Source of the DNA: CAVOGJ01 sp963700865
Lineage (GTDB): Bacteria > Planctomycetota > Planctomycetia > Pirellulales > Pirellulaceae
Assembly (NCBI GenBank): GCA_963700865.1
Contig: CAVOZC010000022.1
Location: 124,001-188,000, forward strand
Direction of reading: 5' to 3'
DNA: 64,000 bases
The notes below the pieces were generated by a model. That model saw only the letters and a program-made list of their open reading frames with translations. It was not told the origin of the DNA and searched no databases. How positions within the stretch are numbered: position 1 is the stretch's first letter; each line of letters starts with the position of its first letter. Positions 60,413 to 64,000 of the stretch are shown piece after piece. The position numbers and the translations under genes were made by a program.

Positions 60413-60654
60413 GGGTGTTCGATGATTGCGGGCGTTCTCTTCAGCGTCCCCTGATCGTAAACCACAACGGAGCAACCAGCCATACCGGGCAATCTGGCTC
60501 GGGAATGGAAACGCGCCGTGTCGATGCTGGTGGTTTTGTGCTGGTTTGAAATACTGAAGTCTGACGCATTCACGACGCCATCTTTTCCTTTCTCGGCCTG
60601 ATGTCGCCGGTCTCAAGCACAGGCTGGTGCCGCGTCAAGTGTCAGAATTGGGGT

Positions 60655-60790
60655 TGGTCAAAATCGTGGCTGTGGCTTCCAGCCGCGGACGACTAGTGCC
60701 AGATGCCCCAGCCACGGTGAGCGAACCCCGAGATTCAAATTTGACGAAGCACTAGAAGCCTATCCCACTTATCTTGACAGGTGGGAAGCC
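60655..60790. repeat. Dispersed intergenic repeat cluster
   Basis: GTGGCTGTGGCTTCCAGCCGC is a variant of the hairpin repeat near 22670. AAGCCTATCCCACTTATCTT at 60757 on, with the pairing GACAGG/CCTGTC around it, matches the AGCCTATCCCAC sequences near 22766 and 31109. No gene lies between 60413 and 60906. Confidence 0.5.
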
Positions 60791-60906
60791 TGTCTACCCG
60801 CTTTGGCCGCGTCTTGGTCGCCTTCCCTTAACACGCGGCCGCAGCTCATTACAATCATGGGCCACCCGTCATTTTCCGCTGGCCACCGTCCCAACTCGGT
60901 CCCGCA

Positions 60907-62463
60907 ATGAACGCCCCCAACCAAGACGCACCACCGCCGGAAGGTTCAACTCCGGCAGCGATCGAGCCGCCGATGCCGTTCTGGGGGACCGAAGATGGGT
61001 GGGCCATCGCGATCGCGGCCCTGATCCTGGTCGCGTCGTTACATTGTCGTCTGGATGCAGAGACCGCCCGACGGGCGGCGCATCCTGGACAGCATTCGTG
61101 AGCAAGAGGCAAAGCTGGACGCACTCTATCAGCGGGCGCGGCGGAGCTGGATGCGGACGTTTCGTCCCTGGCAGTCCCCATTGCCAAACAGATCGCGGCG
61201 CTGGCGGAAGCGTACGCTCCCAATCCAGCCAGCCGTTACGTTGGCAAACCTGGCAAGTGGCAGCACACGCCGCTTGACGCCCTGCGGCAGACGGGCAGCG
61301 AGGGAACGCGCAGCCTGCTGCCACCGATCCTGTTTACGGGAGTGCTGAGCTGCCTGTTATTCGGCATTTCCTTGGCAGCGAGGGGTCAGTCGCCGGCGCG
61401 GTTCGCGGTCGGCTTTGCGGCCGTGTTCCTGCTGACTCTGTGCGCCTTTGTGATCGCTTCCCAGAGCATTATCAAGGACTTGAACCTCGAATATCCCCTG
61501 TGGGCCTTGCTGATCGGATTGATCATCGCCAACACGGTGGGAACCCCGCAGTGGATGGCTCCGGCCGTGCAGACCGAATTTTATATCAAGACGGGACTGG
61601 TGCTGCTCGGAGCCAAGATTCTCCTGGGGCAGCTCCTGGCTCTTGGAGTTCCCGGCATCTGCGTGTCGTGGATTGTCACGCCGGTGGTACTGGTACTGAC
61701 CTACTGGTTCGGCCAATCGATACTCCGCATGGGGTCAAAGTCACTAAACATGACCATTTCGGCCGACATGTCCGTGTGTGGGGTATCAGCGGCCATCGCC
61801 ACGGCGGCCGCGTGCAAGGCGAAGAAAGAGGAGCTATCGATTGCGATCAGTCTCTCGTTGATGTTTACCGTCGTCATGATGTTCCTGATGCCGCTCGTGA
61901 TTCGACTGTGCGGCATGTCAGAAGTCCTGGGAGGTGCCTGGATGGGCGGCACGATCGATGCCACGGGTGCCGTCGCCGCTGCCGGCAAATTTCTCGGTCC
62001 CAAGGCCGAGACGGTCGCAGTCACGATCAAGATGATTCAGAATATCCTCATCGGCGTGATCGCTTTTTTTGTCGCCCTCTATTGGGTGACGTTCGTGGAA
62101 CAATCGGTCGACCAGCCAAGACCGAGTCCTTGGGTGATTTGGCAGCACTTCCCGAAATTCGTCCTTGGCTTTGTGGGGGCATCGCTCGCCTTTTCCTGGA
62201 TTGCCGCCAACGTTGCCGGGGGAGAATTGATGATCGATAGTACGGTCCGTGGTTCGACCGACGTTTTCCGCGGCTGGTTCTTCTGTCTGGCCTTCGTGTG
62301 CATTGGCCTCGACACCAACTTTCGAGCGCTGGCCGCGCATTTCCACGGTGGCAAGCCGCTGATCCTGTACATCGTTGGTCAATCGTTCAATTTATTGCTC
62401 ACGCTGTTCATGGCATGGCTGATGTTCGAAGTTTTTTTCCCCCAAGTTGCCGAACGCCTGTAA
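60907..62463 (+). CDS. YeiH/UPF0324-family membrane protein (two compensating frameshifts)
   Basis: Putative anion (sulfate) exporter family protein of about 518 residues, longer than the usual 340-400 because of an N-terminal region (MNAPNQDAPPPEGSTPAAI, one membrane segment, then a helical stretch RRILDSIREQEAKLDALYQR). Family motifs include NLEYPLWALLIGLIIANTVG, GLVLLGAKILLGQLLALG, SLNMTISADMSVCGVSAAIATAAACKAKKEE, GGTIDATGAVAAAGKFLGPKAE and CIGLDTNFRAL. Two indels near 61040 and 61135 shift and restore the frame. The remainder, 61342-62463, is intact and would be called alone with a false start. Transport function is not proven for the family. Confidence 0.83.
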
Positions 62464-62762
62464 TGAGTCTTGCACGAGATCAAATGGACCCGACGTATGG
62501 GCAGCACTGGACGGGCCGGGCCGAACTGGCGATCGCCGCCTTCACGCTGATTGTCTGGTGGGGCGTCGTGCTGCCGCATTTGAGCCGGCAACCACAGATT
62601 CAGGCGGCTCAGCAGTGGGTCGAAGCGGAGCGACTGGACGTGAGCGCCATGTTCTATTCGGAACTGCCCGCGGTCGACGAATCGTTGGCGCGGATGCGAT
62701 CCCTTCGTCGACGAGACAATCAAGTACTCTGGGGGACAGGGAGTACGTCTACGAGTCGGTGA
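62463..62762 (+). CDS. Small membrane protein coupled to the YeiH-type gene
   Basis: Protein of 99 residues: one membrane segment (LAIAAFTLIVWWGVVLPHL), then a charged tail. The ATG overlaps the preceding stop (TAATG at 62461-62465), so translation is coupled. Near 62733-62740 a G run could hide an indel: the other frame reads LWGDREYVYESVSRRAF. The true C-terminus is therefore uncertain. I know no family. Confidence 0.6.
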   Translation: MSLARDQMDPTYGQHWTGRAELAIAAFTLIVWWGVVLPHLSRQPQIQAAQQWVEAERLDVSAMFYSELPAVDESLARMRSLRRRDNQVLWGTGSTSTSR

Positions 62763-62777
62763 GCCGACGGGCCTTCA

Positions 62778-63581
62778 TCAGCGTTGCGTGTGCACGATCG
62801 GCAACGTCGACGCCTCTTCCGCGTGGCTTGCGATTTGCACCGGATTCGGCGCCGCGAGGCCTTGCTCGATGGCTTTCTCGAGCAGAGTCCGAAGTGCTGT
62901 GGCGTTGCTCGCGCGGGCCGGCCAGGTCGCCTGGACGAATTGACCCTCCGTCGTACGAATGCCGGCATCGAACCAGAACCAGCCGCCCGAGACGATGCCT
63001 ACCACCTGTCCCTCCGGATCGAACACCGCGCCGCCTGAGTCCCCAGGTAACAGGGTCACGTCGGCGAAGATCTGGGTCTCGTTGGTGGGAGCGGAAGCCT
63101 TGGTAGAAAAGCTGCGAAGCCTGGCCAACTGCGAACCACCGCCCAGGCCAACGATTTCGATCGCATCACCATTCTTGGTGACCGAAGCGGACGGGCGACT
63201 TGCCGGCACTTCATGCGGCACGGTCAATTGAATCAGCGCCAAATCGACACTCTCATCGGCTTGGATAATCTGGCAGTTCTCCACCGTTTGGCCGTTAAAG
63301 AACGAAATGCGAACACTGCCGCCCGTGCGACTTGACTCGACCACGTGCAAGGCGGTCGCGCAGATGCCCGGCATGCCCGCCGCGCTCGACTGGTCCGGGT
63401 CCTTATAGACGATCGCCCCGGTTCCCTCCGACCCGTTCAGCGAGACGCGAACGATGGATCGATGGTGAGCAGCCGAATCGGTCCAGCACCACAGATTGGT
63501 ATCGTGTCCGACTTGCGCACTCCCGCGAGAGCCGGCAGTCAAAACGAGTACCACTACCAGTGTGTATCGATACCTGATCAC
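62778..63581 (-). CDS. Exported trypsin-like serine protease
   Basis: S1 chymotrypsin-fold protease of 267 residues with a signal peptide (YTLVVVLVLTAGSRGSA). Triad: His in GICATALHVVESS, Asp in ESVDLALIQLTVP and Ser in LLPGDSGGAVFDPEGQVVG. It has no PDZ domain, unlike DegP/HtrA. The GTG start at 63581 is preceded by GGAAAGG. Convergent with the small membrane-protein gene. Confidence 0.87.
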   Translation of the reverse strand: MIRYRYTLVVVLVLTAGSRGSAQVGHDTNLWCWTDSAAHHRSIVRVSLNGSEGTGAIVYKDPDQSSAAGMPGICATALHVVESSRTGGSVRISFFNGQTVENCQIIQADESVDLALIQLTVPHEVPASRPSASVTKNGDAIEIVGLGGGSQLARLRSFSTKASAPTNETQIFADVTLLPGDSGGAVFDPEGQVVGIVSGGWFWFDAGIRTTEGQFVQATWPARASNATALRTLLEKAIEQGLAAPNPVQIASHAEEASTLPIVHTQR

Positions 63582-63922
63582 GGCCTTTCCGTCCTTTCTG
63601 GCACCTTTCGGCCAACCACGAGGCGGATACGTTTTTTCGCCGCGCCCGCGCGCGGGGCAGTTCGCCTGCCGCTGGGCATCCTACGGCGCCGGAGCCGAGA
63701 AGTCAGGGGAATCCTATCGAATTTTTTCCGTGCTTCTCCATCTCGCTGAATACCAGGGGTCGCCACCTCTTCTCCAGGTATCGGGTCCGCTTCCGGTCGC
63801 AAGTGAGCCAATCCAAGAATCACCACTCTGGGGGAGCGGTAAGCGTGCGGGTTGTGCGGCTTGGGAAAATTAATTCCGCAGCTCCGCGCCGCCGGGAAGA
63901 GGACAGGTTGGGCGTCATGGGA
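63582..63922. other. Gap upstream of the protease gene, no gene recognised
   Basis: Open frames here have no recognisable content. It presumably carries the promoter of the protease gene. Confidence 0.4.
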
Positions 63923-64000
63923 GTCGACGCAGTCGCGCGACCGTCGACGCAGTCGCGCGACCGCAGACGAAATCGCAAGACAGTAGACGAAGTCGCAAGA
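63923..64000. repeat. 20-bp tandem repeat running off the window end
   Basis: GTCGACGCAGTCGCGCGACC occurs twice in tandem (63923-63942, 63943-63962). Two diverged copies of the same length follow (63963-63982, and 63983 to the end). The core GTCGCGCGAC is palindromic. No unique spacers separate the copies, so it is not a CRISPR array. Confidence 0.8.

Noticed and set aside
63923..64000. CRISPR array at the window end
   Set aside because: Units are contiguous with no spacers and are only 20 bp long.

Overview
The window looks like the chromosome of a planctomycete (Pirellulales-like), probably from a metagenome or a lightly polished assembly. Lineage markers are a DUF1501 protein next to a PSCyt1/DUF1549/DUF1553 cytochrome protein, a DUF1559 pilin-like protein, a giant exported protein with the N-terminal LExRRLLS motif and an internal dockerin, an RHS protein with a C-terminal dockerin, and many exported or Tat-targeted proteins.

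Layout. 473-14748: one giant subtilase / pre-peptidase / dockerin / Calx-beta protein, split by indels. 15048-19678 (minus): a CPBP membrane protease and a TolB-propeller/M28/PDZ peptidase. 19934-22610: an LRAT-like protein, a class IV aminotransferase-like protein lacking the expected lysine, a sulfotransferase and a small zinc-ribbon membrane protein. 22768-27321 (minus): the DUF1501/PSCyt pair. 27633-30916: DUF1559 and katG. 31212-35133: a four-gene unsaturated-uronate catabolic operon (GH88, SDR, Eda, KdgK). 35252-36962: seven 248-bp units, each built of four directly abutting hairpins. 37014-39391: a sigma-factor remnant joined to an RHS/dockerin remnant. 39553-47658: a Tat-exported protein, a metallo-beta-lactamase-fold protein divergent from a TetR regulator with two candidate operators, and an ABC exporter operon. 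47797-48351: a decayed integrase beside a tRNA-CAT gene. 48865-54851: small stress-type genes (CBS, thioredoxin-like with an in-frame UGA, cold shock, Lys-rich, FeS photolyase, Dps, zinc ribbon, DUF308, GYD). 55006-60412: two transglutaminase-like proteins, a hemolysin III protein and a metal P-type ATPase. 60907-63581: a YeiH-type membrane protein, a small membrane protein and a trypsin-like protease. The window ends inside a 20-bp tandem repeat.

Many genes are interrupted by single-base indels, mostly in short homopolymers, with family homology continuing in the next frame. I treat these as probable sequencing errors and annotate the whole gene, naming each break. The two most unusual observations are the tiled-hairpin array (35252-36962) and the candidate UGA-encoded selenocysteine thioredoxin (49801-50178).
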